From Dermanyssus gallinae (taxonomy: Eukaryota; Arthropoda; Arachnida; Mesostigmata; Dermanyssidae), in the NCBI GenBank assembly GCA_003439945.1, contig QVRM01000429.1:310001-374000 (forward strand): a stretch of DNA of 64,000 nt, given 5' to 3'. The position numbers and the translations under genes are program-made. Positions 47,951-60,261 of the stretch are shown piece by piece (positions within the stretch are counted from its first letter, which is position 1; every line of letters begins with the position of its first letter). The notes under the pieces were generated by a model. It saw only the letters and a program-made list of their open reading frames with translations. It made no database searches and was not told the DNA's origin.

Positions 47951-50900
47951 TTCGTGGCAATGTTTAGTAGTAACAGTAAAAGCAGTACCGCAATGTAGTG
48001 ACCCGCGAACTCCCACCTTCTTTGTAGACTCGCGAGGACATCCAACGGCTCGCAAGTGGCACCAGATATATATATATATATATATATACAATTACATTTT
48101 GTCGGCGTCGCTGTCGGTTTAGAGAACCCTCCATTAGTATGAAAAACAGTTTATTTTTCTGGTTTGAGTCTGTTTTTGTTAAAAGTTCAAATTGCTTTGA
48201 TTGTAGGTTTGACTCGACCAGCCGTATACACTAAGAAATGAGCTCCTCAATCTTTGAAGTATACCGCTAATAGCAAGATAATTTTTGTACTTCGGGCGCG
48301 CTTTTAGCTCTAAATTGATGTGTCTTTGCGAACTCTTGGTAAGAGCATCCACGAGGAACCTAGGCCTTGTACCACAAAGGTCCGATAAAATCACACCGAA
48401 GACAATTCACGTCCCTGTCATAGAAGAGCACGTGTCTTGCCATAGAAGAGGACGTCTTGATACTTGATGCAGTGCGGTGATTCGCGATAGCATCAGGGTC
48501 TGCAGTAGATAGACCACTTCGAGGCAGCTGAAACAATTTAAACGGTAAGTTTACTTGAAGTAACCTAATCCGCAGCCTATGGTTCCATTCCATGCCGTGC
48601 GCTAAGAGAGGTAGTAATGAGCATCGGCCATTTTAAGCTCTGTGCGGTGGCCACAATGCCTCTTGGGAGAAAAAAAACTACGCCGCAGTCTGTGGCTATG
48701 AGCTGAGGATGTTAAACAGCTTACGGAGCTCGTTTATATTTATCAAGAGTTATATATTATAACAAATATGTATGAAATTGAAATGCGTGTGCTAACAAGG
48801 CTATTGTGAGAAGAAATCATATCACCTGTATACTTCATGCTGCGGGCTGCGTTTATGGACAGCTTTTAAGGTTTGGGTATGCAAGAGAGCTATAACAAAT
48901 GAAAGCCTTTACGAAAACGCTTCTCTTAGTAACTTGCAGATCTTATCCTTTTTATAGAAACATACGACACCTAAGTAGGCGTTGTGCTCAACATTGTCAA
49001 TTGCCGCCGCTTTTAGGTGAACTTTGTTTTTTCTAGCCAGCCTCCTGCTTGGACATTTTTTGAAATCGTAACGGACGCATAACCCCACGTGTGCCTTTTC
49101 CAACCAGCGATTAATTGAAAAGCTAGGTATTGCTGTTTTTGTCATAGCTTTACTAGTTAGAGAGCGAAATGCCATTGCTTTTGTTATTATCGTAAGCTTA
49201 TCTCCTAGGAATTGCAATACACAGACCTTTGCAAGGTAACAAACGACTGCTGTAAGTAATCAACTAGGCGTCGAGCAAATGGCGTGCAAGGGTCGTAGAA
49301 TATTTCCAGGAGAATACACCAAGTGCTAACTCATCAATAATAGTAATATATTTAGGAGTCACATTTAACGCAGCCTCCACCATACAAAAAATGCAATAAA
49401 ACTAGGTTTTCTGCAAAAAAAACTGTTATTGTCAATCGCCATCTTCTAAATTAAATTGGTACTTCTGAACTTTCAGACATTTTTCCAGGAGGCAAGCCAC
49501 AATGGCCTGCATCCTGTACATGTTTTCGCCATTCCATAATGTTTGTGCCAACGGTTCTTATCATAATAATACATTACTTGCGTTCTAGTCGCGTTTTGAA
49601 TCTAATTTATTTATTCAAGTGGTGTAGTCACGTTAAATATGGCATTACTGTTACGACTAGAAAATATACCTACATTCAAATGTGAAAAGTAACACAATAT
49701 ATAGTATATTGTATTTTATATTTTACTTTGATGTTGCCCAATTAAACCTCATCAAAAAAGTATTAAACTTCAAAGGTCATATATATATATATACCAACTC
49801 GGCGGTAATAAAAAAATTGCGAGAAAGCTAAGAGTGAGGGACTGAAAGTTACAGCGCTTGCATCGTTTAGGCATGAATGTAACGGAGTAAGTATGTCGCC
49901 TTTCAGCCTTGGAACATCGAACGCGGGACAATCCCTCCGGGAGAACTATTTGGCCAAGTTTGTGCCGATACGTCATCCGGCATGCGTTGAGAAACTGACG
50001 GAGATCTTGTCAGGAAAGTATTGCGCAATAAAATCATGAGGAGCAAAATCTACGATCCGTATCAGCCGCATTGCATCTCAGATAGACGTTTTTATTTTGG
50101 GCCTAGTTGAGTAATGCGGTACTCGATCTGAAAGACACGAATTCGTTTTGCAATATTGACAAAATTCTCGGTCTACATAGAGGCCTCGTATTGAGCAAAA
50201 GTGAAGGGATTATGGATTATCGCAATTTGCTGGAAAAATGGAGGAAAAAACAAGGAGGAACTAGACCACGTACATGCTAAGTAAACCGAAGCATATTTTA
50301 TAAGTTATTTGGTATGTGTAGCTATGTATGTAGGGCCTCTTTTTAAGTAGCGATGAATCCAAATACCTCTAGCCCTTTCTGGGCTTTCCTGGAGTATTTC
50401 AGTATTTCTTTTCATTGATCGCCAAGTCACTGGGCACAAATGAACGCGCGTTTTCTGCCCATTACATAGGTAGGCAGGATTTACGTTTTTTAGATAATTT
50501 GCTATTTCCGCCGGCAACTCTCCGAACGGAGAAAGGTACTTGGGACGCAAACGTACTTAATCTAAGATCGGCATATTAGCATGCTTCTACAAGGGGCTTT
50601 TCAACTGCTCGGAGCACCTTCAGTAGAGGGTTGTTTAAAGCTGTACTTGCATCCACTAGTAGTTGACCGAAAAGCTCTGTCAAGATTTAGGCCCATCAAT
50701 GTTAGGCCCCGTGAGTATCTTTAAAATTATTGGCTATAGAGATAGTAGAGCCTATCAGCGGCGGAACTGCAAATTTTATGCGGGACCTGGCAAATAGAAT
50801 AGTGGCAGTGAGGGAAGACCAGCGCCAAGGGAATGATGATTGACAAGTGTTGTTTGTCGCACTCTGCAAGAGCATGCTGCTTCCAAATCTGCCGTCATGA

Positions 50901-51189
50901 ACTGTGTAAATAAGCTACTGTTGCCAAAATCAATAAAATACCTTCGAACCTCACAATTGCAATTTTAAAACACTGCTAATAATTGCTAATTATAGTCGAT
51001 TAGGAAGTTTACGCCATACAAAAGCCCGTTTTAAAAAGAACTTTCCGGTGCAGCTTATATATAAGTTGTAGCAGCTAAAGCCAGAATAACTGCTGTCGTT
51101 TAGTTCAAATGCTCTATACAATAACGACAAACACTATTCGTAATTGAGTGACACTTTTTTGTACAAGCCGGTAGAGTACTTAACGGTTG
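47951..51189. other. About 3.2 kb without a supported gene
   Basis: AT-rich, with short (TA)n tracts at 48066-48087 and 49777-49791. A 102-codon minus-strand frame (49217-48909) is unidentified and may be chance. Confidence 0.45.
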
Positions 51190-51520
51190 TTAACACGTTT
51201 ATAATGAACGTATTTCTGCTCCATTTGAGGCTGAATCTGCCTATCAAGATTTGCAAATGTCCGTATTGTTGTGTCGATTTTTTTACACTACAGCTCAATA
51301 ACGCCTCATAGATAGTAATCTACAGGATTTTAGTCGGGACTGCCATGCCATCACGGGGTGCTGTTTGCGGGATCTGCAAATGAACTTCCTATGCCACTTT
51401 TTGGCCTTTTTGAGAAAGTTTGATGCCATCACGGTATTTTCACATGCATATGGCGAACATTTTATCTGTCCCATATTAGAGACATCTTCTGGATCGTGGG
51501 CAAGCCAGTGAACAAAAAGC
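51140..51520 (-). pseudogene. Tc1/mariner-superfamily transposase C-terminal remnant
   Basis: On the minus strand one frame reads WHGSPD, stop, NPVDYYL, stop, GVIEL, stop, CKKIDTTIRTFANLDRQIQ, PQMEQKYVHYKRVNNR. This is the catalytic-core signature SPD-L-NP-DYYLWGV-E of Tc1/mariner-superfamily transposases (third aspartate present) followed by the usual C-terminal helices. At least four stops disable it. Upstream minus-strand sequence to about 51520 is less clear. It is not a mariner D,D34D copy like the two above and may belong to a D,D37D-like group. Confidence 0.65.
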
Positions 51521-51806
51521 CAATTGCTTTGTGCGTTACGGTACGGTCTTAAAATTATTTAAATTGTTGTTTTTAGAAAATGAAAGAGCTTTATAGTCTG
51601 ATTAGGGGTCCGTCTGGCGCGAAAGTAAAAAACAACAACTGATTTTTGCCAAAATTAATTTGGGGCAATTGATTGGTTGACCATCGTTGGTGTTTGCTTA
51701 CATTCTTCTTTGGAAAAGCTCTCGTTGGATACGGAGCATGGCGCCTAGATGCGTACTGCATGCGTTCAGGCAGCCGCCCAAAGTTTGACCCGGTTTTGTT
51801 GCTGTG

Positions 51807-51831
51807 ATATATATATATATATATATATATA
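51807..51831. repeat. (TA)n microsatellite
   Basis: About 12 TA units. Confidence 0.9.
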
Positions 51832-52353
51832 TAAGGCTCACATGGACAAACGTCATATTAGAAGGTAAAGCAGTTTTGCAGTACGCTGCCTAGCATGTCA
51901 GCAGAGTATCATGAGTCGCATGAATGTGTTGCCGTACAGGACCAATCATGGTAAGACCATTGTAACAAAAATACTGTCACAAGGGATTGCTAAAGTAAAA
52001 TGTGGACACATTTTGCAGATCAGTGTTTGTTCTTACTGAAGATGTTGAACTCATTAACCACTAACCACAATACAGTTCTAATCTAAACTTTGAAACGGCC
52101 ATTGCAATCAATGACACAATATGCAGGTATTTTCTGACAGGATACACTGTAAGCTTGCGTCTTCCGTATTGGTACTCCATGGCGGCGTCTGCCACTGAAT
52201 TCGCAAATCCTACGAAATATAATTTCAAATATGTATGTCGAGTACCAGAATGGTGACACTTAACGTTAGAGTTGCTCGTCACGTTTTATTGTGTCCCATC
52301 GATGCGTAGTTTTTTTTGGGTGAAAGGGAAAAATGCTTTTACGCATGAATTTT

Positions 52354-52418
52354 TGCGTGAGTAGAGCGCACATCGCGGTCTTCTTTAGGGTTGCGTGAAC
52401 AGAACGCACATTGCGGCC
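52354..52418. repeat. Two-copy 26-27 bp direct repeat
   Basis: Units 52354-52380 and 52393-52418 share GCGTGA, then AG followed by a near-identical CGCACAT-GCGG stretch. Located at the 3' edge of the R1-like remnant. Confidence 0.75.
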
Positions 52419-52419
52419 T

Positions 52420-53460
52420 GCACCAAATATTTTTGTTTAGTAATCGTCGCGGCAAAATCCTTTATGATGTGCCAGCTTTGGGTGTCTTGCAAGAGGACCT
52501 GAGCCATTTGTTCACATGTTACCGGGACTTCCCGGTCTAAGAACCGCGCGAGCTCCGCCCTGTTCGTACTGAAAGCCGCGCATACTTCGAGGGTGAGTTT
52601 GATGTCGTCGTCTTTTTCTCCTTCGTCGCAGAGAATTCATGCTGGCGACGGGGCACGTCCTATACTATATAGGTATTTTCTGAAGGTGCCGTGGCCCGTA
52701 AAAAATTGGGTCAGAGGGTACGAAAGTGATCCCTCTCGCCTTTTGAACCACTTTCAAACATCCGGGATAATACTGGGAGTCCAGAAACCCGGCTGGCTCG
52801 CCTGGATCTCCAACCATCTAATGTTCCACGCGTCTAGTGTCTGACGTTGTGCGTCTTCCTTAGAGATAGAGGAGTCCGCTTGACGGAGTGCGCTCTTCAT
52901 AACCCGTAGATTCCAAGGGATCTGCCTGGAGAGTCCTTAGATGACCGCGGTGGACGCAGTTTTGTTGGCCCTTGCAACCTTGAGGGCCAGCGGCCTCTGC
53001 GTTTTATCCAGGAGCTGTCGGCACGTAACCCGCTTAGCCGTACGCTGCCACAGCGTGGCTGCGTAGAGCATAATGCTATCTACTACCGTCGCCAGTAGAC
53101 ACCTCCGATCATCGGAAGCACGCCGTATGCGCGGCAGCAATCTTGAAAGTTTTGTAGTAGCTTTGGTGGCCTTTGCAGCCGCGTGGTGCACATGAGGTGT
53201 GCCTGTCAGGAGCACTCCTAAGTATTTTGCTTCGCTGGAGAGGGCAATGTTGTGTCCCTCTAAGGTCAAGTTGAGAGTGGGAGTGCGCTTCTGTCCGTTT
53301 AGAAATATTGCCACCGTTTTGGTGTGGAGCCAGGCGAAGTCCGTGCGAAGCGAGCCAGATGGGGATGTCTTGCAAGGCGTCAATTGCTGTCCTCTTCAGC
53401 TCCCTGGCATCACGCGACGTAATCATGATAGCCAGGTCTTTCGCATAGGCTATTGATTTA
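52420..53460 (-). pseudogene. R1-like LINE ORF2 C-terminal half
   Basis: Minus-strand remnant starting in the RT palm with AYAKDLAIMITSRDA (YADD changed to YAKD, so catalytically dead). Then WLASHGLRLAPHQN, a frameshift, and a 148-codon frame (53383-52937) with AIFLNGQKRTPTLNL, KYLGVLLTG, SRLLPRIRRASDDRRCLL and SIMLYAATLWQRT. Further blocks follow: RQTLDAWNIRWLEIQASQPG, then the characteristic TQFFTGHGTFRKYLYSIGR motif with a cysteine-rich end near 52620. The order (thumb, KYLGV, LYAA-W, GHG-FRKYL) is typical of R1/Jockey-group ORF2. At least two frameshifts and several stops. Confidence 0.78.
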
Positions 53461-55229
53461 ACGTTAGGAGGGTGAGGCAGACGTAGGACATCGATGCGTA
53501 CTGTGATTTTAATTAATACTATAGTAATTTACGCTCAGTCTCCGCTAAATTGCATCTCTCAAAAAGTCCTTGAATAATGCAAATATTATGAATCTGTTTG
53601 ACTTATACTGCGCAGCGGTAGCTACAACTCGTACTCTCTGTCAAGACCTTCTCTCATTGGCGTCACGAAGAGAGGAAGAAAAGACTCAAATATGCGGGTC
53701 CCGCTGCAGCCCGTCTGCTAAGAATGTGTGATATATAAATAATCGGAATAATTGCTGTACTTAGCCGTCCTAAGAACGGCTTGTTCACTCTCGTGAATAG
53801 CCAATAAAAATTTACTAAATTTGCTTACATAATAGCTTTCCTCGAAACTAAACAGCATCCATATCTATACTGCAGACCAGTCGCACTTAATCACTTGTTA
53901 GCAAAGTTCACCTTTTTAGACAGGCGCATGGTCTCAGAAAGACATCTTTCATGTGTTCTGTAACGACACACGAACAGTCGCTCATACGGCCTTCTCGAAT
54001 ATAGGACAGACAAAGAATCCTAGAGGACGGCGCACAGACTAGTCAAGTCCCGCGAGTGTGGACAGGGCCGACAAGACTTTTGCAGGGCCTAATCAGAATA
54101 GTTTGTGCCATTGCACCACTGTCATATTTCAATTACTGTCAATGAGGTCTGCACATTTACCAGCCACCCACGCGGCGTGCAATGCTAATGCAGTTCTATA
54201 TTCTTGTTAAATCGTCGAAGTGGACAAAAATAGTAGTTTCGAAATGCTAACTTTACGTTCAGCAATGAAACGCCTCTGTTGCCCGTTTATAGTGCAAAAC
54301 GAGGCATTTCCTTTACTACATCTAGGAACTTGCCTTAATGTCCTTATGACTGTCTGTTCGGCTTCTTCACCTGTTCTAAAAGTGTACCAATCATACCTGC
54401 GATGGACATCTCATCAATGTAAACTCCAAGCAAAAGTCCATTGGACTTAATGGTTATGTCTTATTGCTTATCCTGCTGATTCAGTTACTCTTCCTCTCAG
54501 AGGCGAGTGTGGCTCAGCGGATAACTCCAGTTTGCTTCTTCCAGTGTTTAATAAGTCATTTTATTCGGGTAAAGTGTGCACGCTGCATTTTTCCTCAAAG
54601 CTTGTCGTCTGTAAAGTAACAATCGTAGGATTTAAAAATGACATGTGCCATTGTCTCCAGATATACGCCATATCTCATGCAGGAGAGTCTTTGTCTGACT
54701 CAGAGAGAGCGGGGCTTCTTATACGTAGCATCCGTTCTCGGCACCGAGCCCGCAGAGCCGACTCTCTGGTGTAGTAATATCCAGCTTCATCTCTGCAACT
54801 CGCGTACCCGCTTTACAGTGTACGGTTGTAGAGTTGACTGTATGTCTCTGGGTCGCCTGAGCTAATAAGAGTGGTCAGTGATAGGCTATTTTATTTCTGT
54901 TATGTCCTTTATTTTAAATGTAAAAATAAAATGTTATTTTTTATTGTGGTGAATTTATAGTAATTACTGAAGATACTAGAATTAGGAGTACACCTGTGCA
55001 TGCTTAAAAGTTTAGTACTGCAAATAGGGATTATTAAAAGACAGTTCACTGCAGTTGGAGTTGATTATCTTAAATACAATAGATAAGTACCGGTGAATTA
55101 AGCAACGACGCATGCCTTCTGTACATCAGCAAAGATTATAGTCTAGTAAAAAAAATAACTGTAGACAATGAGAAGAAAACATACACCAGAAAAGAGACCC
55201 TATGCCATAATTCTGCTATGATTCACGTC
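53461..55229. other. About 1.8 kb without a supported gene
   Basis: No recognisable frames. An A-box-like TGGCTCAGCGG at 54511-54521 has no B-box at the right distance. Confidence 0.5.
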
Positions 55230-56280
55230 ACGTCGGTAACAAGTGCCCTCAAGATGGACCTGCGCAGGACGCGGCTCGAGGCTGAGAAGAAGACCAGGCG
55301 CTACGCCTACAAAAGACGAGACCCGGGCAGAGATGCTTCCTAGCCGTTTGACACCGGGGATTTACTCGTCCGCTACGCACCCGAGAACCCAGCAGCAGTA
55401 TAGACTAACCTAGACATAAAGATCGCCGCCGCGACCACCTTTGAGGAGTATGAGGTCTTACAAAGTTATACTGTCGCCCGATACAGATAGAGCTAAGTAG
55501 GTTATCATATTTATGATGATAATAAATCTATATAGGTACAGTGGCCTAAAACCTCCCTGACGCCTATTGTCGTACCCGACGCGTGAGGATGTGTCTCGTA
55601 AGGGAGTTCAACGTGTCCTTCACCATGAAAACACCTTACCTGTGTATAAACGATAGAACTGATCTAGTGGATTGGTCATGACCAAGTGCCGCTACCGCGC
55701 TACCTCAAGATATGGGTTTTATCTGAATGAAACTCACTGGGATTGCTGTATTTCACGGCTGCTTTTATACGTCTAACCAATGTCTAAATTCGAGCATTTC
55801 CTGGCAAATCTTACCGTGCTCAACACGGGCCTACCCCCCGCGAGTCCGCCGCGGTTACCGGGAACTTAAGTGTAGTCTACGAGGCCTGGGGGCGGCAACA
55901 TCACGGACCGGGGCTATATGTTACTAAACCTAATGGCCGAACTAGGTTTATCCTTGGTAAACCGGGGTGAAGAGTTTACCTTCGTCTGCGGAAACCAGCA
56001 ATTATCTCTGGACCTCACCCCAGCGGATGACGGTGCGCTTATCGCTACACAGAGTTGGAGGATCCAGGCCAACGAAAAGACTGCGAGCGATCGCAGCTAA
56101 ATAGTCTTCACGCTAGTTGTAATACTCCCTCTTACATCGGTCCGTCCTACGTGGCAATTACGCCGTATTCGGCAAGAAGTCCTCGCAGAAGAGTTTGATA
56201 CCCGTTGCACACAAGGCGATCGACCCCTAGGGATAATTAGCTCAACGCCCGTTTAAACCGTGGTTTACCCCTTCGGACGA
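55230..56280 (+). pseudogene. R1-like LINE, end of ORF1 and endonuclease region
   Basis: Coding-like but frame-broken. Near 55250-55480 lies a basic segment (MDLRRTRLEAEKKTRRYAYKR) and FDTGDLLVRYAPENP with FEEYEVLQS, possibly ORF1. From about 55885 it reads as the second half of an R1-type apurinic endonuclease: YEAWGG-like, then LLNLMAELGLSLVNRGEEF, TFVCGNQQLSLDLTPADD, and WRIQANEKTASD followed by IVFTL. This corresponds to the SDH region, whose His is displaced by a frameshift. Several stops. The RT is not present downstream. The region 56560-56700 has a coding-like stretch that I could not place. Confidence 0.6.
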
Positions 56281-58548
56281 GCGTACTCGGAAGATTGTAT
56301 TAGGGCAACCTGGCGACACGATCCTCGAGCCGGAAGACCAACGGGGTCATTTTCCTGCTCGCTGCTGGCTGAAGGCACCTACACGGCGCATTGGAACAAG
56401 ACATACTTGGCAGTGCTTGCCAAGCCCGGGATAAAATGATTTAATTATATTGATGCAGATTTTTCCGCCGGGGACTGCAGGCAAATTGGTAGAGGCTAGC
56501 CATAACTGGCCGACTCATATCCGAAATCAAGGACTTGCATGCCCTATTTAACTATTAGGCCACTCGGCCCTGGACGCTCTTGAGCGTGTGCTGCTAAAGA
56601 CGGTCCAGAAGACTATGAGGTCCCTAGAGGCTCCTAGAGACCTGCTCTTTAATAAAACTGATGGTCTGATTTGTAATACTAATCTTCTGGACCTTAAGAT
56701 TTTTTTTAATACCTTTCCCATACAACTCTAAGCCTATAATTGTACATCATAACTATCACATAAGAACGTACATGTTTCTGAAATGACTGATTAATAATGC
56801 TCACCGAAAGAACGTTGCACTAACGGGGCTTCACCAGAAGTAACGGCAAATTAATTAGCAGGATCGGGTACATTCCATGCGTGAACGTTCAGCATCCTAA
56901 CACAAATATAACGAAATTAAGTTGTGCCCTTAGGTCTTCCTTTGAAATGTGGTTATGTTGTCCATAATAGATTTGTCTTGCACTTTTTTTCGTTTAAAGA
57001 ATACATTGATTCCGTTGTATAAAAGATAAATGGGCTTATTGAAAAAACTCTAAGATGTCCACATTTTAAAGTAAATCAAACGCTTAGCGTAGACTAAACA
57101 ATAAGGATATTTTAACAGAAAATACCGGTAGAGCCCGAGAACTTCAATGATCTTAACAAAATCATAAAGCGAACTGAGTCCGAAAGTCTATAGTGTCTTG
57201 ATTTCATTTTCAGAACAATAAACGATTATGTCTGTTTCCGTCAATGGAAAAGGCTTGAAACGTGTAACATATTATTAGTAGAACCACAAAAAAAACGACT
57301 TGCAGAGGAGCGTTACGAAAGCAGCCTGGAATATGGAGCATGTCAAGCTGTAAACAAGTCTCTCTAGAATATATAAAAAAGTTTACCGTGTAGATTAACA
57401 AAATATATTATTGAATAACAGAACAACGTTTATGAACTCTGTTTCGACTAGCTACAAGGAAAAATGTGTTTTCTTAGATGCTTTTCACGCTAGCGTTGCA
57501 CCTGCGAGTTTAATTTGTCAATGATGCATTCTAAAACGCACCATTGTTGGAACCTCACAAATATTGCACTTTATTAGAAATGGCAATATATGTCTAATGT
57601 ATAAAATAATAATTGAACATATCTTAAACACCATATATATATGCCTGCTAACTTACATCTGCTACTACAACGAGACTTCCAAGAAGACCACATACCTTGG
57701 TAAGCTTATTCCTTTTATGTAGCTCAAGGGTATGACTGAACTTGGACCGTGATTGCCTTTGATCTGTGCATGTTCTTAGTCTCTTTCAGAAACATGTAGT
57801 TAAGAAAGACGTGCATAGAGTATAAATAGTGGCAGACAGTTTTTATAACGCTAAAAGATGTCTTTGATACGGCCGGCAGGAATAGCTATGGTGCCGCCTT
57901 AGCAAACCGCTAAGACAAGTCGGTCGACCTAACTGTTAAAAAGGCTATAATATTGATAACCATAAGCAAACTTATTAAACACGCTGACCAAGGAATCATT
58001 ACTGTAAGAGACAACATGTACCTACTATGTGTTAGAAGTTTTCAGCCACTTCCGGCCTCCCCATGCACTAAACTCGCATTACTCCCTTTTAAGGGGGTTA
58101 TACAAGCTTAGTGCCTGACGTCTGAAAGATTTGGAACAGGAAGTCAGAGTGATTTGTAGTTGTGTAATCCTGTTCCACACTTGTCTGATTTTTGCGCGCA
58201 AAACATGACAAAATGCAATTTACTGCGGCTACGATAGCGGTAATTTTATGGAGTACTTCGAAAATACAGAGTTTAGAATGTCTACAACTAACAGAAGTTC
58301 GGATCGATGTTTTCTAGACAGATGTAGTTTCGCTGGTTTACAATCGCGGGACGTCATAGGCAGAACAAGAAATACATGTAGTGCAAAGTCCAGCTACACC
58401 CCATCTGCAGAAGCTGCTGATAAGCACGGCCACCTTAGGGCACGAGCGCTAGTTTAACTCTTGTAAAATGTCTTGTCCATATATGTACCTATCATGTTCC
58501 ACACAAAAAAAGTTAGGGAGTCCCGCCATAGAATCATTGTATATATGG

Positions 58549-58586
<38 letters not shown>

Positions 58587-58944
58587 TTATTGAATATAAG
58601 ATTGGTCTTTTCCTTACCGAACATTTCACAAACATCGAATATACAAATTCTACTTCATATGATGTTCCATAGCATATTGCCAGCACATTTTCAAACCAAA
58701 TACGTTTTCAATGTCGCCGCCTGTGGTCTTTACAATCTTGCGTAGCCTGTCACCGAAACCCTTCTGTAACTTAAATTATATTTTCCAAAATGTTTGGTAT
58801 CGCAAACATGCATGGGTTGAGATCGGACAAGTGTATGGCTTTTTTCGAAAGAAACGTACGTTATCGCGGAGCCACCGTTTGCTTTGTTTGACTTCGACGG
58901 CTAGGTATGCGCTGGGACACTCTTTGCCAGGTTTCGAGAGGGTC
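56281..58944. other. About 2.7 kb without a supported gene
   Basis: AT-rich, with a (TA)n tract at 58551-58583. Open frames are short and motif-free. Confidence 0.5.
58551..58583. repeat. (TA)n microsatellite
   Basis: About 16 TA units. Confidence 0.9.
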
Positions 58945-59322
58945 GAGTCCGATGACGTCGTGCATTCGCGTGCGTCTTGCCGTTGGAGCAGAGCATAGGT
59001 ACACAGGTTCAATCCCGTTGAACATTTATATTTATGGTGTCCAACTTACAGAGCAATACAGAAGCAATTAGGTGGACGTTAAATTTTTTTTTTTTTTAGA
59101 TTTTCCGTAAGGCAATTGCCCGTGTACGGATTTTTTCATGTCATGGCTAAGTTTACTCCACGCCGGCATTTACCTTGTTTAAATTGGAAACCATGCAAAC
59201 CAATTTAAGAGTGGCCGGTCTGGGGTTCGAACCCAGTCCTCCCGAATGCAAGGCAAAGGCTTTGCCACTAAGCCACCTTGCTCGGCTAAATGTTGGCTGA
59301 GAGTCAGCCCGAAAAGTTTTAG
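58945..59322 (+). repeat. SINE family A copy 4, split by SINE family B
   Basis: The head and body run from 58945 to about 59084 (diverged GTGCGTCTTGCCGTTGGAG block, B-box GGTTCAATCCC, CATTTATATTTATGG, GTGGACGTTAAAT). The element then resumes at 59286 with TAAATGTTGGCTGAGAGTCAG, GCCCGAAAA. The middle 201 bp are a different SINE on the other strand. The two halves join without loss. Confidence 0.8.
59085..59285 (-). repeat. SINE family B (tRNA-Gly-like head), nested
   Basis: Minus-strand SINE of about 200 bp. Its tRNA-like head begins at 59285 with A-box GGTGGCTTAGTGGC, then a CGGGAGG block and B-box GGTTCGAACCC inside a perfect T-arm (CTGGG/CCCAG). Head similarity is greatest to tRNA-Gly; the anticodon and acceptor stems do not pair properly, so it is not a functional tRNA. 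The body has a AAATTGG/CCAATTT hairpin and ends in an A14 tail (T14 at 59084-59097). Short TAAAT duplications flank it. Confidence 0.82.
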
Positions 59323-59339
59323 GTCTCGAAAGAAGCTAC

Positions 59340-60130
59340 GATGTGGCTATATCTTATTGGTCACACATTGGACGTGTCAAAGATGACTGAAATGTTTAAC
59401 TTCCTGCGTATCCGGACTAGACATCCGTCCAGCGTTATCTTCTCAAGATGGATGATTTCCCCCTATTGCTTCGGGAGACCCCGCGACAGCTGCAGGCACT
59501 TACATCGCTTGTTAAACGAAGGTTTTTTGCTTCTCTTTTGCACCGGCAGCATCGCAGAATTTAATAAGTCAAGTTCCTCGGTAACGCTTCTACACCCAAC
59601 AAGATGCGCTCAAGCATCGTTTTTGTTGACTCCGTTTCCGCTCGTCGCATATATGTGGCCATTATTTCTAGTTTAGATGACGCTCCTGCAATCATATTTT
59701 CTGCTACTATGTTTGCGTTCATTTCTCCCACCAATATTTTAACGATAACTGACACTCCCCAGCTTGACCGATTCGGACCCTCTCTACATGACGCTCTATG
59801 GAACCCATAGAGTCCCCGTATATCGAACTGCTCTCGGACCCAGGTCTCCGTCAAGATGCGAATGTCTCATGCCTTTCTGTATGCGTCGTCCCCGAGGAGA
59901 TCTAACACCCCCTCCCCTGCAGTTCCACATTACTATCTGAATACGCAATCCACTACTGGATCTTCCTGGATCTCGCACGCAAGGGGCCTGTTCACCGTTG
60001 TCTTCAGATGTCAGGCCGACTTGGAACATGAGGAAGATGTCGTTGCACAATCTGCGCTTCTGTCCTGTCGTGTAAGCCTGGCGCTATCGGCGTCATTGGT
60101 CGTGGATTACAGCAAAGGCAAGGTGGTTAA
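59340..60130 (-). pseudogene. Jockey-like LINE ORF2 endonuclease region
   Basis: Minus-strand continuation of the ORF1 at 60262-61521. The endonuclease opens near 59945 with IVMWNCRGGG. After a frameshift near 59870 it continues with ILTETWVREQFDI (catalytic Glu motif TETW intact), RGLYGFHRASCREGPN and WGVSVIVKILVGEMN, then KLEIMATYMRRAETES. Sequence past about 59560 decays with stops and the element is cut off at about 59340 by SINE A. RT is absent. Confidence 0.68.
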
Positions 60131-60261
60131 CGGGGCACCCATCAGTACTCCCAGAATGCTCGGGATAACTTCCTGAATGATCCTAGCCACCGTTTGCGCG
60201 ATGATATCTCTCAACATCGGCATAATCGTTAACATCACCTGTTGCACTATATGCTCCACTT

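Noticed and set aside
54500..54560. tRNA-like A-box at 54511
   Set aside because: No B-box at the expected distance and no cloverleaf.
59212..59285. Functional tRNA-Gly-like gene
   Set aside because: T-arm is perfect, but the anticodon and acceptor stems do not pair, and an A-tailed body follows; it is the head of SINE B.
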